From Schlesneria sp. (GTDB taxonomy: Bacteria; Planctomycetota; Planctomycetia; Planctomycetales; Planctomycetaceae): a stretch of 12,451 nucleotides of DNA. The DNA lies in assembly GCA_025353525.1 (NCBI GenBank), contig JANXOO010000213.1, positions 1 through 12,451 of the forward strand. The letters run 5' to 3'. The position numbers and the translations under genes are program-made. Below, in pieces: positions 1-7,933 of the stretch. The number at the start of each line of letters is the position of its first letter. Position 1 is the stretch's first letter. A model generated the notes under the pieces. The model saw only the letters and a program-made list of their open reading frames with translations, ran no database searches and was not told the DNA's origin.

Positions 1-91
1 TCCAGGACTCGATTTACGCCACGCTGCGACTCGTTCTATGATCCCGGTAAAATCTCAATTCACCCACCGTTCACCTCACAGGCGCCGCACG

Positions 92-1423
92 ATGACTTCC
101 CGACCGACGACGATTACCCGATTGACGGCACACGATATCCGGTTTCCGACATCGCGGATGCTTGACGGATCGGATGCGATGAATCCTGATCCGGATTATT
201 CCGCTGCTTATGTCGTTCTCGAAACAGACCGGGACGATCTGGCGGCAGGACACGGGATGACTTTCACGATCGGGCGCGGCAACGAATTGTGCGTGGCCGC
301 CATCCATGCGCTGGCACCGCTGGTCGTCGGACGAACGCTCGAATCGTTCACCTCCGACATGGGGGCGTTCTGGAGACACATGACCGGCGACAGCCAACTC
401 CGCTGGGTCGGACCCGACAAAGGTGTCATCCATCTTGCAACCGCAGCAGTTGTGAACGCCGTGTGGGACTTGTGGGCCAAGGTCGAGCAAAAGCCGCTTT
501 GGAGGCTGGTGGCAGCGATGTCACCAGAACAGTTCGTCAACTGCATCGATTTTCGGTATCTGACCGATGCAATCACCAGAGACGAAGCAGTCGCCATTCT
601 GCGACGGATTGAACCGACAAAGACAGAACGGATCAAACGACTCGAACGCGACGGGTATCCCGCTTACACCACATCCGCCGGGTGGCTGGGGTACGACGAC
701 GAAAAACTGAGGCGGCTTTGTCGCGATTGTCTGGCAGAGGGATGGAACGTCTTCAAGATCAAAGTCGGTCGCGATCTGAACGACGACATCCGCCGTTGCC
801 GCATCATCAGAGAAGAAATCGGCTGGGACCGACGCCTGATGGTCGACGCGAATCAGGTGTGGGAAGTGCCGCAAGCAATCGAATGGATGAAATCGCTGGC
901 CCCGTTTAAACCCTGGTTCATCGAAGAACCGACCAGCCCCGACGACGTACTGGGTCATCTGGCAATCGCCAAAGCAATCGCTCCGATCCAGGTCGCGACC
1001 GGTGAACACTGCGCAAACCGGATCCTGTTCAAGCAGTTCCTTCAATCAGGAGCGATCGGAGTTTGTCAGATCGACAGTTGTCGGCTGGGCGGCGTTAACG
1101 AAGTCCTGGCAGTCCTGCTATTGGCAGCAAAATTCGGCATCCCTGTCTGCCCTCACGCGGGAGGAGTCGGCCTGTGCGAATATGTCCAGCACCTCGCGAT
1201 GATCGACTACGTCTGCGTCAGCGGATCGCTTGAAGACCGACTCTGCGAATACGCCGGCCATCTGCACGAACACTTTGAAACACCGGTCCGAATGCACAAC
1301 GGACATTACGTACCGCCGACCGCCCCCGGATACAGCATTACAATGAAACCCGCGTCATTGGCCGAATTTTCATTTCCGGATGGCAACGCATGGCTCGGCG
1401 ATGCGTCGCATGGATCGAATTGA
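92..1423 (+). CDS. fucD: L-fuconate dehydratase, enolase superfamily (FucD/ENOSF1 type)
   Basis: This enzyme is predicted to dehydrate L-fuconate to 2-keto-3-deoxy-L-fuconate in the cytosolic non-phosphorylating L-fucose pathway. The 443-aa product matches the Xanthomonas FucD family almost end to end as I remember it, including the N-terminal block [20 protein letters not shown], which is diagnostic of the subgroup. The superfamily catalytic set is visible: the KIK motif (K222/K224), metal ligands D252, E278 and E305, and the general base H355 in PHAGG, with EEPTSPDD following E278. The reading frame is open upstream to the window edge and an earlier ATG lies at 38, but homology begins just after the ATG at 92, which gives the usual family length; no strong Shine-Dalgarno decides between them. 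It is convergent with the DUF971 gene. Fucose use fits planctomycetes that degrade algal or sulfated polysaccharides (inference). Activity on related acid sugars cannot be excluded. Confidence 0.93.
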   Translation: MTSRPTTITRLTAHDIRFPTSRMLDGSDAMNPDPDYSAAYVVLETDRDDLAAGHGMTFTIGRGNELCVAAIHALAPLVVGRTLESFTSDMGAFWRHMTGDSQLRWVGPDKGVIHLATAAVVNAVWDLWAKVEQKPLWRLVAAMSPEQFVNCIDFRYLTDAITRDEAVAILRRIEPTKTERIKRLERDGYPAYTTSAGWLGYDDEKLRRLCRDCLAEGWNVFKIKVGRDLNDDIRRCRIIREEIGWDRRLMVDANQVWEVPQAIEWMKSLAPFKPWFIEEPTSPDDVLGHLAIAKAIAPIQVATGEHCANRILFKQFLQSGAIGVCQIDSCRLGGVNEVLAVLLLAAKFGIPVCPHAGGVGLCEYVQHLAMIDYVCVSGSLEDRLCEYAGHLHEHFETPVRMHNGHYVPPTAPGYSITMKPASLAEFSFPDGNAWLGDASHGSN

Positions 1424-1440
1424 AATGACGGCCATCGTCT

Positions 1441-1473
1441 GCATCTGCGGGAATTCCCGTCGGCAGAAGATGC
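1441..1473. terminator. Stem-loop between convergent genes, possible bidirectional terminator
   Basis: The arms GCATCT (1441-1446) and AGATGC (1468-1473) flank a perfect 12-bp palindrome CGGGAATTCCCG (1448-1459). The structure lies between the stop of the fuconate dehydratase gene and the stop of the convergent DUF971 gene, where a shared terminator is expected. There is no T-tract on either strand, so it is not a classical intrinsic terminator. The call rests on position and symmetry only. Confidence 0.3.
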
Positions 1474-1533
1474 GTCTGCATTCGCGAGGAACGACAGCGT
1501 TCTGCGAAGACCACTGATCCGGGCACGAGCCGG

Positions 1534-1872
1534 TTACGTTTGAGTGAGTTCGCTAATCCTGCGCAAGCGTTCCCAGGTGAAAATCCCCGATGAATGTGCG
1601 TCACTCCACAAAATCTTCAGTGCGTAGTTTCCCGAGTACCCAAGTTCCACAGGGCAGATGTCATCGGGAATCGATTCAGGACGCAGGACTCGAACTCCCG
1701 TGATTTCATCGATGCACTGCGCACAGGGGCATTCGCTTCGAACCAGTTTGAACGGGACTCGAAACGATTTGCCATCGGGCCAGGAAATCTCGAAAACGCG
1801 GGCGTCCGTGATGGCTCGCAGCGTTTCCGGAGGCAGGGCGTCGGTCACAGGGTTCTTTCCGCTAATACTCAA
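1534..1872 (-). CDS. DUF971 (gamma-butyrobetaine hydroxylase-like N-terminal domain) protein
   Basis: This is a small 112-aa cytosolic protein made almost entirely of one DUF971/GBBH-N domain. Visible family hallmarks are the opening strand ISWPDGKSF, the cysteine cluster SECPCAQC (C48, C50, C53), DEITGVR just after it, and the C-terminal WSDAHSSGIFTWERLR with H93. In this family the cysteines and histidine bind zinc. Stand-alone DUF971 proteins are often encoded near Fe-S assembly genes such as Mrp/ApbC, but no definite function is established. The frame opens with a TTG at 1872 that has only a weak upstream GAG; a GTG at 1848 preceded by GGAAAG is a reasonable alternative start, giving 104 aa. 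Only 20 nt separate it from the cytochrome gene upstream, so co-transcription is likely. The family call is firm; the start and role are not. Confidence 0.85.
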   Translation of the reverse strand: MSISGKNPVTDALPPETLRAITDARVFEISWPDGKSFRVPFKLVRSECPCAQCIDEITGVRVLRPESIPDDICPVELGYSGNYALKILWSDAHSSGIFTWERLRRISELTQT

Positions 1873-1892
1873 AACAATGCTCGTTTGTTCTA

Positions 1893-3701
1893 CTAATGTT
1901 TGACTTGCTCCCAGAACTCGTCGAATCGTTCCGGTGTGAATTTGGGGCTGTTATCCGGATCGTGACATTGCACGCACATCGTTTTCTTCGCTTCGTCGAC
2001 GGATCGCCGAACCAGCTTGCGACCTTCGAGCAATTGGTCTATGTTCGCCTGGGATTCTTCGCGAGCCACATGCAAACTGCCTGGGCCGTGACAATTCTCA
2101 CACTGCTGTCCGACCAGATGCGTTGAGCGTTCTTCGGAAATGAATCCGCTTTCGTATCGTAGCATTTCCTGCGGATGCCAGCCCGTCACATGACACGACA
2201 GACACTCGGGATCGAACTGACGCTTGATCCAGTCGATCTTCTCGTCCGCACGATTCTCGTGCCAGGGACCTTCCTTCAGCGTCGTAAAGGCGATGGCGTG
2301 CCCGGTCCCCTTCCAGTGCTCAAACGTTTCCGCATGACATTCACCGCATTTGGCAGCACCGACATACGAATGACCAGACGGGTGCCTGACGAGCAACTCG
2401 TCAGATAGGGCGATCCCCTCGTCGTCCAGTTGCTGCTGATAGTGTCGCATCAGCGTACGCATGGCGGGATCGTTCCCGAAGCGGGACTTGTCGAGTTGAA
2501 TCAGTTCGAAACGGAATGGCTTTTCCGTGTTCGCGGGATAGTACCCCAGAACTCCAACTCTCTTTCCTTTATGTCCGACGTTCAGAACCCAGGTCTTACC
2601 AACTTCGATCGGCCTTCCATCCGGCTCGTCGGGACCGCCTGTGGCGAGGATGATTTGAAACTGTGGATACTTCCGGGCAAGTTCCAGTGATTCTTTCTCG
2701 TTACCGTAACACAACAGTACCATGAAATCGGGCTTCGATGCTTCGAGCGTCTCGATGATTGCCGGCAAGACATCATCCGGTTCACGGAGCGTGATATTGG
2801 TCACCACTCCTGCCGGCGCGACTTCATCCCGCTTGCTGAGTCCAAAAACGGAAGTGACTCCGATCTTCACACCGGATCGCTCGATCAACCGATAGTGAAG
2901 CGGCCAGCCAAGATCCGGCTGATCGAACAACACGACATTGGCCGACACCAGTGCTGCCGACTTTGCCAGATCTTCAGGATTACCTGGCATGCGCGTTAGC
3001 AGGAATTCTGCAGGGAGTTTCAGTTCTTCCAGTCCGACTCCTACGGCCGCATAACCCAGTGTCTCGAACGCTTCAAACAGTTTTTCAAATTTGATCTGAT
3101 CCTGACGCCGTGAGCGTTTCAGCATCCCGCCAACATCGAGTCCTGCGAGTTCCCAGCCCTTCTCTTTCGTGAGGATTCGTACGAGATCGGCACGGCGAGC
3201 CATGCCTCCCGACTGCGTTTCGGAGCATCCGCAGGGTTCGAGATAACCATGTTGCTCACCCGTCAAAAGGAGCGCGATCGACGGTTTATCCCATCCGCTG
3301 AGGTACGGTTCAGAAACGTCAACTTTCGCAATCGCCGTGACCGCAGGTTTGATTGCCGCATTCTTGTTGGCGGGCGCCGTGTTATCCAGAGACTTGTAGT
3401 TATCCGGAGACTTGCCGGTTGACGAAACCTGCGGATCCGTTTGGTTGTTGCCCGCAGGCCTGGAGTCAATAATCGGTTCTTTCGCGGGTACATCCGAAGT
3501 CGTAGCCGGCTGGCATCCCGAACCGGCAACCAGGATCAGGGCCAGCGCTGTCACGCAGGGCCATGAAGGGCGACCGCCACTGCGGCGGGTATCGGATCCG
3601 TGGGCGCCAGCCACGGGGATCTTCCGCGACGATAAAACGTTCTCTCGCTTCAAATCGCCTGACACAATCACCCCGATCCATGCCTCCAACAATTGAATCA
3701 C
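1893..3701 (-). CDS. UshA-like domain fused to c554-type tetrahaem cytochrome c, predicted lipoprotein
   Basis: This 602-aa exported electron-transfer protein has an unusual build. Residues 48-63 form a hydrophobic signal ending in an imperfect lipobox (VAGSGC, C63), followed by a polar Pro/Asn/Lys-rich linker to about 130. Residues 140-400 resemble the UshA/5'-nucleotidase metallophosphatase fold, but the metal motifs look lost: the usual D-x-H-G reads EQHG at 149-152, the GNH(E/D) region reads GVGLEE, and the GGHTH region reads TGGPDEP at 354-360. Instead there is EPCGC at 155-159 followed by SGGMARR. Residues 443-602 are cytochrome c554-like with four CxxCH haem sites (CGECH 452, CLSCH 500, CENCH 534, CVQCH 576). 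It may correspond to proteins sometimes labelled UshA-like (seleno)proteins, an association from memory. The start is a GTG with AGGAGG just upstream. It lies between a DUF1573 gene and a DUF971 gene on the same strand. The electron donor and acceptor are unknown. Confidence 0.88.
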   Translation of the reverse strand: MIQLLEAWIGVIVSGDLKRENVLSSRKIPVAGAHGSDTRRSGGRPSWPCVTALALILVAGSGCQPATTSDVPAKEPIIDSRPAGNNQTDPQVSSTGKSPDNYKSLDNTAPANKNAAIKPAVTAIAKVDVSEPYLSGWDKPSIALLLTGEQHGYLEPCGCSETQSGGMARRADLVRILTKEKGWELAGLDVGGMLKRSRRQDQIKFEKLFEAFETLGYAAVGVGLEELKLPAEFLLTRMPGNPEDLAKSAALVSANVVLFDQPDLGWPLHYRLIERSGVKIGVTSVFGLSKRDEVAPAGVVTNITLREPDDVLPAIIETLEASKPDFMVLLCYGNEKESLELARKYPQFQIILATGGPDEPDGRPIEVGKTWVLNVGHKGKRVGVLGYYPANTEKPFRFELIQLDKSRFGNDPAMRTLMRHYQQQLDDEGIALSDELLVRHPSGHSYVGAAKCGECHAETFEHWKGTGHAIAFTTLKEGPWHENRADEKIDWIKRQFDPECLSCHVTGWHPQEMLRYESGFISEERSTHLVGQQCENCHGPGSLHVAREESQANIDQLLEGRKLVRRSVDEAKKTMCVQCHDPDNSPKFTPERFDEFWEQVKH

Positions 3702-3704
3702 ATT

Positions 3705-3711
3705 CCCTCCT
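3705..3711 (-). promoter_or_regulatory. Shine-Dalgarno of the cytochrome gene
   Basis: On the minus strand AGGAGGG lies immediately upstream of the GTG at 3701-3699, with AGGAGG ending 4 nt before the start codon. It is the strongest ribosome-binding sequence I noticed in the window and supports the non-ATG start. The spacing is short, so initiation at a nearby downstream TTG or GTG is also possible. Confidence 0.6.
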
Positions 3712-3831
3712 GGAATCCATCTCTGCGACGGTCAATCTATACTTCGTGCAACATGACTTGAGACTATTGTTTCAGTTTGACTTCTGAAAGAACGCAGCAG
3801 ACTCGATGCAATCGACGATTTGAATTCATCG

Positions 3832-5019
3832 TCATTTGGCCTCGTAGTCCACATACATTTTCAGTTCAGGAGCTTGCGGGTGATTGAATTTCAGCGTTAG
3901 AAGTTCCGCGGCGTCCTTGTGGTGCTTTCCGGGCGAGCCGGGCGGGATTTCAAAATCGGCCTGATAACTCTTTGATGCCCCAAGTGCCGTTCCCTTCTCG
4001 GGAAAACTGATTTTGACCCGAGTATCGGAAGGCTCGACAGAAGTCAGAACCGCTTCTTCTTCGAAATCCCTGACGATGAAATTGACCTTTGCCCGTTTCC
4101 CCTTGTCCGCCGGGAATTCGCCGAGAAATAACCGGTTCGTTTGAGGGTTGAAGGTCGCGCCATTCGCACCTCGGATCACGATTGCCCCCGTACGACTACC
4201 GGCGACCGCAAATTCGACGAATTCATCACCGTTCGTCGTCCTGACCTTCAGTCGAACAATTTCATGAAACAGACCAATTGGAATGTCGGTTCCGACTTCG
4301 GTATTGATCTGATATCCACATTTGGCACCATGTCCCGACATCATCTTTTCGTCGGCAGGTTCCCACGTCACTTTGACGCGAGCCCTGTCACGTGGTTCTT
4401 CGGAAATCTGAAAGTCACTCAGCACCATCGAAATGAGAAATCCTTTGGAGCGGTATGGCTCGTCACTGCTCATATCGCCGAGTTGCCACACGCCTTCGGG
4501 AATAATCCGAACCAGATTTCCAACCACGCCTACGATAGCGAGTTCGATTTTTCGCTGATCGGGGTCGGTTGTGAAAATGGGAACCACCTGTCGAAATTTC
4601 TCGGTCGGAGCTTTCATGACCCATTTCACCAGGATTTTCACCGATTCGCCCGGTGCAATTGGCCCTTCATTGGTGACGTCGCCGTTCTCGCGAGTGATCT
4701 CACCCAAGGTACACTGACATGTCGGTTTGCCGAGCTTGAAATCGAGAGTCCCGTCGCCGACGTTTTTAAGTATAAAAACGTGCTCGTCCTTCGCACCGAC
4801 GCTCTTGCCTCCAAAATCGAAAACGGTTTCCGAGACTTCCGCTTTGCCAAAAGGCCCCGTTGCAGGCATTGGCAAATCCTCCAGCGTCGCCGGCTTTGGT
4901 GCTTCGGCAACGGACTCCTGTGCTTTTGGCAACTTCGCCTCGAACCGACCGATCCAGACCACCACGGATAAAGACGCCAGACCGAGCAGGAGCGACAAAA
5001 CAATTGAAATCGTCTTCAC
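3832..5019 (-). CDS. DUF1573 domain-containing exported protein
   Basis: This 395-aa protein has an N-terminal membrane segment at about 4-23 that could be an uncleaved anchor or a signal peptide, followed by an Ala/Pro/Lys linker. Residues 62-165 form a DUF1573 domain, an immunoglobulin-like ASPM/SPD-2/hydin-type fold. It shows the typical progression FDFGGKSVGAKDEHVFILKN, then GDGTLDF, then a cysteine pair PTCQC (C101, C103) and PGESVKILVKW. The remaining 230 residues are beta-rich and may hold one or two further Ig-like repeats (for example NPQTNRLFLGEFPADKGKRA), but I do not recognise a named domain there. The start is a GTG preceded by GAGAGG. DUF1573 proteins are abundant in planctomycetes and act outside the cytoplasmic membrane, with no settled function. 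The gene is first of a probable three-gene unit with the tetrahaem cytochrome (130 nt downstream) and DUF971, suggesting a scaffold or partner role for the cytochrome (inference). Confidence 0.88.
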   Translation of the reverse strand: MKTISIVLSLLLGLASLSVVVWIGRFEAKLPKAQESVAEAPKPATLEDLPMPATGPFGKAEVSETVFDFGGKSVGAKDEHVFILKNVGDGTLDFKLGKPTCQCTLGEITRENGDVTNEGPIAPGESVKILVKWVMKAPTEKFRQVVPIFTTDPDQRKIELAIVGVVGNLVRIIPEGVWQLGDMSSDEPYRSKGFLISMVLSDFQISEEPRDRARVKVTWEPADEKMMSGHGAKCGYQINTEVGTDIPIGLFHEIVRLKVRTTNGDEFVEFAVAGSRTGAIVIRGANGATFNPQTNRLFLGEFPADKGKRAKVNFIVRDFEEEAVLTSVEPSDTRVKISFPEKGTALGASKSYQADFEIPPGSPGKHHKDAAELLTLKFNHPQAPELKMYVDYEAK

Positions 5020-5027
5020 TGATAATA

Positions 5028-5033
5028 CCTCTC
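5028..5033 (-). promoter_or_regulatory. Shine-Dalgarno of the DUF1573 gene
   Basis: GAGAGG on the minus strand ends 8 nt before the GTG at 5019-5017. The good spacing decides the GTG as the start of the DUF1573 gene, ahead of a hydrophobic N-terminus beginning MKTISIVLSLLL. Confidence 0.65.
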
Positions 5034-5169
5034 ATCAATCATCATCATGTTTACAATCGTAGTTTTTGCGTCAAACCGAGTGCGAAGGGACTATTGTTCA
5101 AGGAAATCAATCGTCAATTAAAGGCAACATCGTCCCGCCCGCCGCTCCGAAAGAAGCTCGGAGTCGACA

Positions 5170-5217
5170 CGGCCTGACGGCCTGACATCATGACATCCTG
5201 ACGTCCTGACATCCGTC
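5170..5217. repeat. Imperfect 8-bp tandem repeat
   Basis: Five consecutive octamers run without gaps from 5170 to 5209: CGGCCTGA, CGGCCTGA, CATCATGA, CATCCTGA and CGTCCTGA. A sixth, degraded copy follows (CATCCGTC, 5210-5217). The consensus is C-R-K-C-M-T-G-A. The array lies in the gene-free region between the DUF1573 promoter region and the end of the ligase-like gene. It is a short minisatellite, probably from slippage; a role as clustered protein-binding sites is only a possibility. Confidence 0.75.
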
Positions 5218-5518
5218 ACGCCGACTTGAATTTCTCATCGGGTGAAAGCAATTGCCGGATTGGTTTAAAGCTTACGACGTTCTGGAGTATACGGGAAATT
5301 TTTCTGGCTGCAATTCGGCTCGATCGATGCCAGTCGCAGACGTGAAATCCGGCGTCAGCAAAAACGATTCCTTCAGGAACCAGGTACTTTGATGACGCTT
5401 GCGTGTGAACCGGGTCGATGCGTCTCCATCCGAATGCCTGCTTATGCCTTGAGCAGAATAACGATCACAGGTGACCGTTGACACCCCCAGGTAACTGACA
5501 TCCCGCCGATCATGGCTT

Positions 5519-7933
5519 CTAACGCCCGGCAAGTTCTTCCAGCCGATGTCTTGATCGTTCATCGAGATACCTGTCAACGTGCCCCCACGTATGGTTGATG
5601 TCATCCTGCTGCAACGCGCGTTGCGCCAACTCGCCAGCATCTGTCTCGTTTCCCGCCGATTCGTATGCAAACGCCAATTCGCAAATCAAGGCGGCACTCG
5701 TCGGATTGCGAGCCAACGCGAGCCGATATGACCCGATCACTTCCTGAGCATCGCCCGGATCTTTCGTTAATCGCCACCTTGCCGACCACCATTCCCCCAG
5801 GCGGCGATCGTCATGATAATTGCCCGGATCTCGCGAAATCGACTCGCGCAGCATGCGTACGGCGACAAGAAACGATTCGTTGGACCGAAACTGCTGCTCT
5901 TGTGACTTTCGCCAGGCCAATTCGGCACGTCGTCGCCAGGGATCCACCGACCAGTCGTCGGCAGCGGCGGCGGCCTTGTATTCCGCATCCGCAGCATCAG
6001 GCAGGCCTCGCTGCACCAGCCGATCCCCTGCAGAAATCCTCGCCTGCATCGCCGTCACCGGTCGCAAAGCGGTTTGATACAACCCGATGATAAGTCCGAT
6101 CCCCGCCACGTTCAGCGCAGCTGCCATCCACAAAGACAGTGGTCGCTTCACTGTTGCTATGCGGAGAACAGACGAATCGCCCGCTGCAACCAGAACCAGT
6201 AGCAACAGTCCAATCGCAGGCATCTCGATGCCCCCCGCACCGCACAAATGCACAATCAGTCCGCAGGCCGCCGCAAGCGAACCGGTTCTGATTGCCCGAA
6301 TAGCATCGGATGGAATGTTGCCGCTCCCTTCAATCGAAATCGAATTCACAAAGTCACTGACACCCTTCCCCCCTTCAGCGTTTTTGGGAACCGTCGCGTT
6401 CGTTTTCGGGTCATTTCTTCTCACAGTCGCTGTTCCCGATCGCATAATCCCCGAAAACCGACCGAGCGCCCAATACAAAAACAGCACAGCGGGTGTGATG
6501 ATCAGCAACCGATCGTCGAGGCCAGTCAGTAGCAATCCCAGCCAGCCAATTCCCGCAAAAACCGAAACGACGAGGGGCACCCGCGTGTCAGAAAAATCCG
6601 CTTGTGATTCACCCGATTCATTCGAATCATTGATGCCGATGATCCTCATCACAATGAAAACGCAGATCGACAACAGCCCGGCAAAAGCGGTTGCTCCACC
6701 GTTCGCTGCGACATCCAGAAACAGATTGTGCGGATCGGAGATCTCTTCACTCGCCTCGGGCAATTTACAGATCAGATATTGCCATCGAAACTGACCGAGC
6801 CCAACCCCCAACACCAGATGATTCCGGATCATCGGCAGCGTGGCCGACCAATACTGCAACCGATACTGAAGCGACTTGGGGGCCTCGGACCAGACCTGAT
6901 GGTCAAGGCCGCCCGCCACGACAAGTCCCCAGCCCGCCAAAAACAACCCGAAAACGGCTGCAATCGCGATCCTGTATCCGACAACCCGCTTCCGGGCGCT
7001 TGTCGACCGGGATCCGATCGCTGCCACCGGACGCGAACAGAATGACAAAACTGCAAGCCCGACAGCAGTTCCAATCCATGCGGTGCGACTTTTCGTCAGT
7101 AGCAGACACCATCCCAAAAGCACAATCAGGACACACCAGGGCACGACGCGTTTTAGCGTCCCCCGGTCTCCCTTCCTCACGTTCAAACCCTGACGCATGG
7201 TCGACAATGCAATGCTTGCCGCAAGGATGAGGCTGACGGCAAGAAAACCGCCAAAGGTGTTTGCCAGAGCAAACAGGCCCAGCGGTTCCCGACTGTCGCG
7301 CAGCCGCTTTTCAAACAGGATTGCACCTGGCCCGTCGAACGGGACATTATCGTTGGCGAGCGTCTTGCGAATCGAAGCAGCCACATCCGAATCCGCGATG
7401 CGCAAGCGATCGAACATCGCACCGTACCTGGCGGCCATTCGGGGAAAATCGATGTAGTGCTGATACAATCCCAATCCGGCGACCGATGAGCCCACCGCGA
7501 CGATTCCGATCAATACCTCGCGGCGAAACGAAAGAAGCTGATTCAAGTGCTGGCGCAGCAAGAACCAGCCGCAGCCGAGCCCGGCCCATTCCCATCCGAA
7601 ATTCGCGGCAGCCCGCTTGTCACCTGTTGTCATCACGATCGCAATGGCAGAAACGAGATGACCCGCGACCAGTAACCCGACGCTGATATCAAGCCACGTC
7701 GGACGAGTCAGACACATTGCCGAATTCCGGACGATCGCGGTCCAGACCAGCAACCCGACAAACCATGCCAGGACAAGCCACAGCGTATCCCCCTGCCCTG
7801 CCGATTCGGCGACGTAAAAGAATCTCGCCAGAAACAGACTCAGCAGTAACCCGCCACTGGACGACGTTAACAGCGAAGACCACTTGGCCGATTTCAGTGA
7901 CGTTTGATCGGGAAGTGAAGAAGAGATCGGCAT
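5519..7933 (-). CDS. O-antigen ligase/polymerase-like membrane protein (Wzy_C) with helical C-terminal tail
   Basis: This 804-aa multi-pass inner-membrane protein probably transfers or polymerises lipid-linked glycan on the periplasmic side. Some ten or more hydrophobic segments fill residues 28-490 and 550-620. The Wzy_C/O-antigen ligase signature is clear: LANTFGGFL near 225, LLLTKSRTAW at about 277-286 with the conserved arginine R283, then GVGLGQFRWQYL and the periplasmic-loop motif DPHNLFLD (400-407) with H402, which corresponds to the catalytic-loop histidine of WaaL-type ligases. Residues 625-804 are soluble, Ala/Arg/Glu-rich and helical, with two or three TPR-like helix pairs (for example DAQEVIGSYRLALARNPTSA). 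The start is read as the ATG at 7933, 6 nt after GAGAGAG; a GTG directly before it (7936) is the alternative. It overlaps the stop of the WecA-like gene and is surely co-translated with it. Ligase, polymerase or protein O-oligosaccharyltransferase cannot be separated by sequence alone. Confidence 0.85.
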   Translation of the reverse strand: MPISSSLPDQTSLKSAKWSSLLTSSSGGLLLSLFLARFFYVAESAGQGDTLWLVLAWFVGLLVWTAIVRNSAMCLTRPTWLDISVGLLVAGHLVSAIAIVMTTGDKRAAANFGWEWAGLGCGWFLLRQHLNQLLSFRREVLIGIVAVGSSVAGLGLYQHYIDFPRMAARYGAMFDRLRIADSDVAASIRKTLANDNVPFDGPGAILFEKRLRDSREPLGLFALANTFGGFLAVSLILAASIALSTMRQGLNVRKGDRGTLKRVVPWCVLIVLLGWCLLLTKSRTAWIGTAVGLAVLSFCSRPVAAIGSRSTSARKRVVGYRIAIAAVFGLFLAGWGLVVAGGLDHQVWSEAPKSLQYRLQYWSATLPMIRNHLVLGVGLGQFRWQYLICKLPEASEEISDPHNLFLDVAANGGATAFAGLLSICVFIVMRIIGINDSNESGESQADFSDTRVPLVVSVFAGIGWLGLLLTGLDDRLLIITPAVLFLYWALGRFSGIMRSGTATVRRNDPKTNATVPKNAEGGKGVSDFVNSISIEGSGNIPSDAIRAIRTGSLAAACGLIVHLCGAGGIEMPAIGLLLLVLVAAGDSSVLRIATVKRPLSLWMAAALNVAGIGLIIGLYQTALRPVTAMQARISAGDRLVQRGLPDAADAEYKAAAAADDWSVDPWRRRAELAWRKSQEQQFRSNESFLVAVRMLRESISRDPGNYHDDRRLGEWWSARWRLTKDPGDAQEVIGSYRLALARNPTSAALICELAFAYESAGNETDAGELAQRALQQDDINHTWGHVDRYLDERSRHRLEELAGR

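Larger units (their letters stand above)
5020..5518. other. 499-bp gene-free interval upstream of the DUF1573 operon
   Basis: No frame here gives a recognisable protein. One frame stays open across the end of the ligase gene on the minus strand (5272-5670), but its translation is rich in Arg, Thr and Ser without any domain pattern, so I treat it as non-coding. The right half of the operon leader contains two TTGACG hexamers on the minus strand (5112-5117 and 5069-5074) that could be -35 elements for the DUF1573 operon. Each has only a poor -10 candidate at 15-nt spacing (CAATAG at 5091-5096 and TAAACA at 5048-5053). A 6-bp hairpin (CTCCGA/TCGGAG, 5145-5163) has no T-tract. The 8-bp tandem repeat at 5170-5217 is listed separately. 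In 5219-5518 I see no RNA gene or clear signal. Confidence 0.5.

Noticed and set aside
3..41. Possible tail of an upstream plus-strand gene (frame ending [12 protein letters not shown] then TGA at 39-41)
   Set aside because: Thirteen codons at a window edge with no recognisable family pattern. It cannot be told from a random open stretch, although such a gene would overlap the ATG at 38.
1893..3701. Active 5'-nucleotidase (UshA) as the annotation of the cytochrome fusion
   Set aside because: The conserved metal-binding Asp, Asn-His and His-x-His positions are not present by eye, so an active phosphatase call would be misleading.
4141..4971. Long plus-strand frame (276 codons) opposite the DUF1573 gene
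   Set aside because: It is a complementary-strand shadow. The minus strand encodes a clear DUF1573 protein with a signal segment and Shine-Dalgarno, while this frame yields no recognisable domain.
5145..5163. Hairpin CTCCGA/TCGGAG as an intrinsic terminator
   Set aside because: It has a 6-bp stem with no T-tract on either strand, and it lies upstream of the DUF1573 operon where no transcript clearly needs to end.
5272..5670. Minus-strand frame of 132 codons partly beyond the end of the ligase-like gene
   Set aside because: It overlaps the ligase C-terminus in another frame, has no domain-like pattern and is rich in Arg/Ser/Thr as expected for an out-of-frame read. The ligase itself ends naturally at 5519.
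6087..6794. Plus-strand frame (235 codons) opposite the ligase-like gene
   Set aside because: It is a shadow of the multi-pass membrane protein. The Ser/Pro/Thr-rich translation is what antisense of a hydrophobic GC-rich gene gives.
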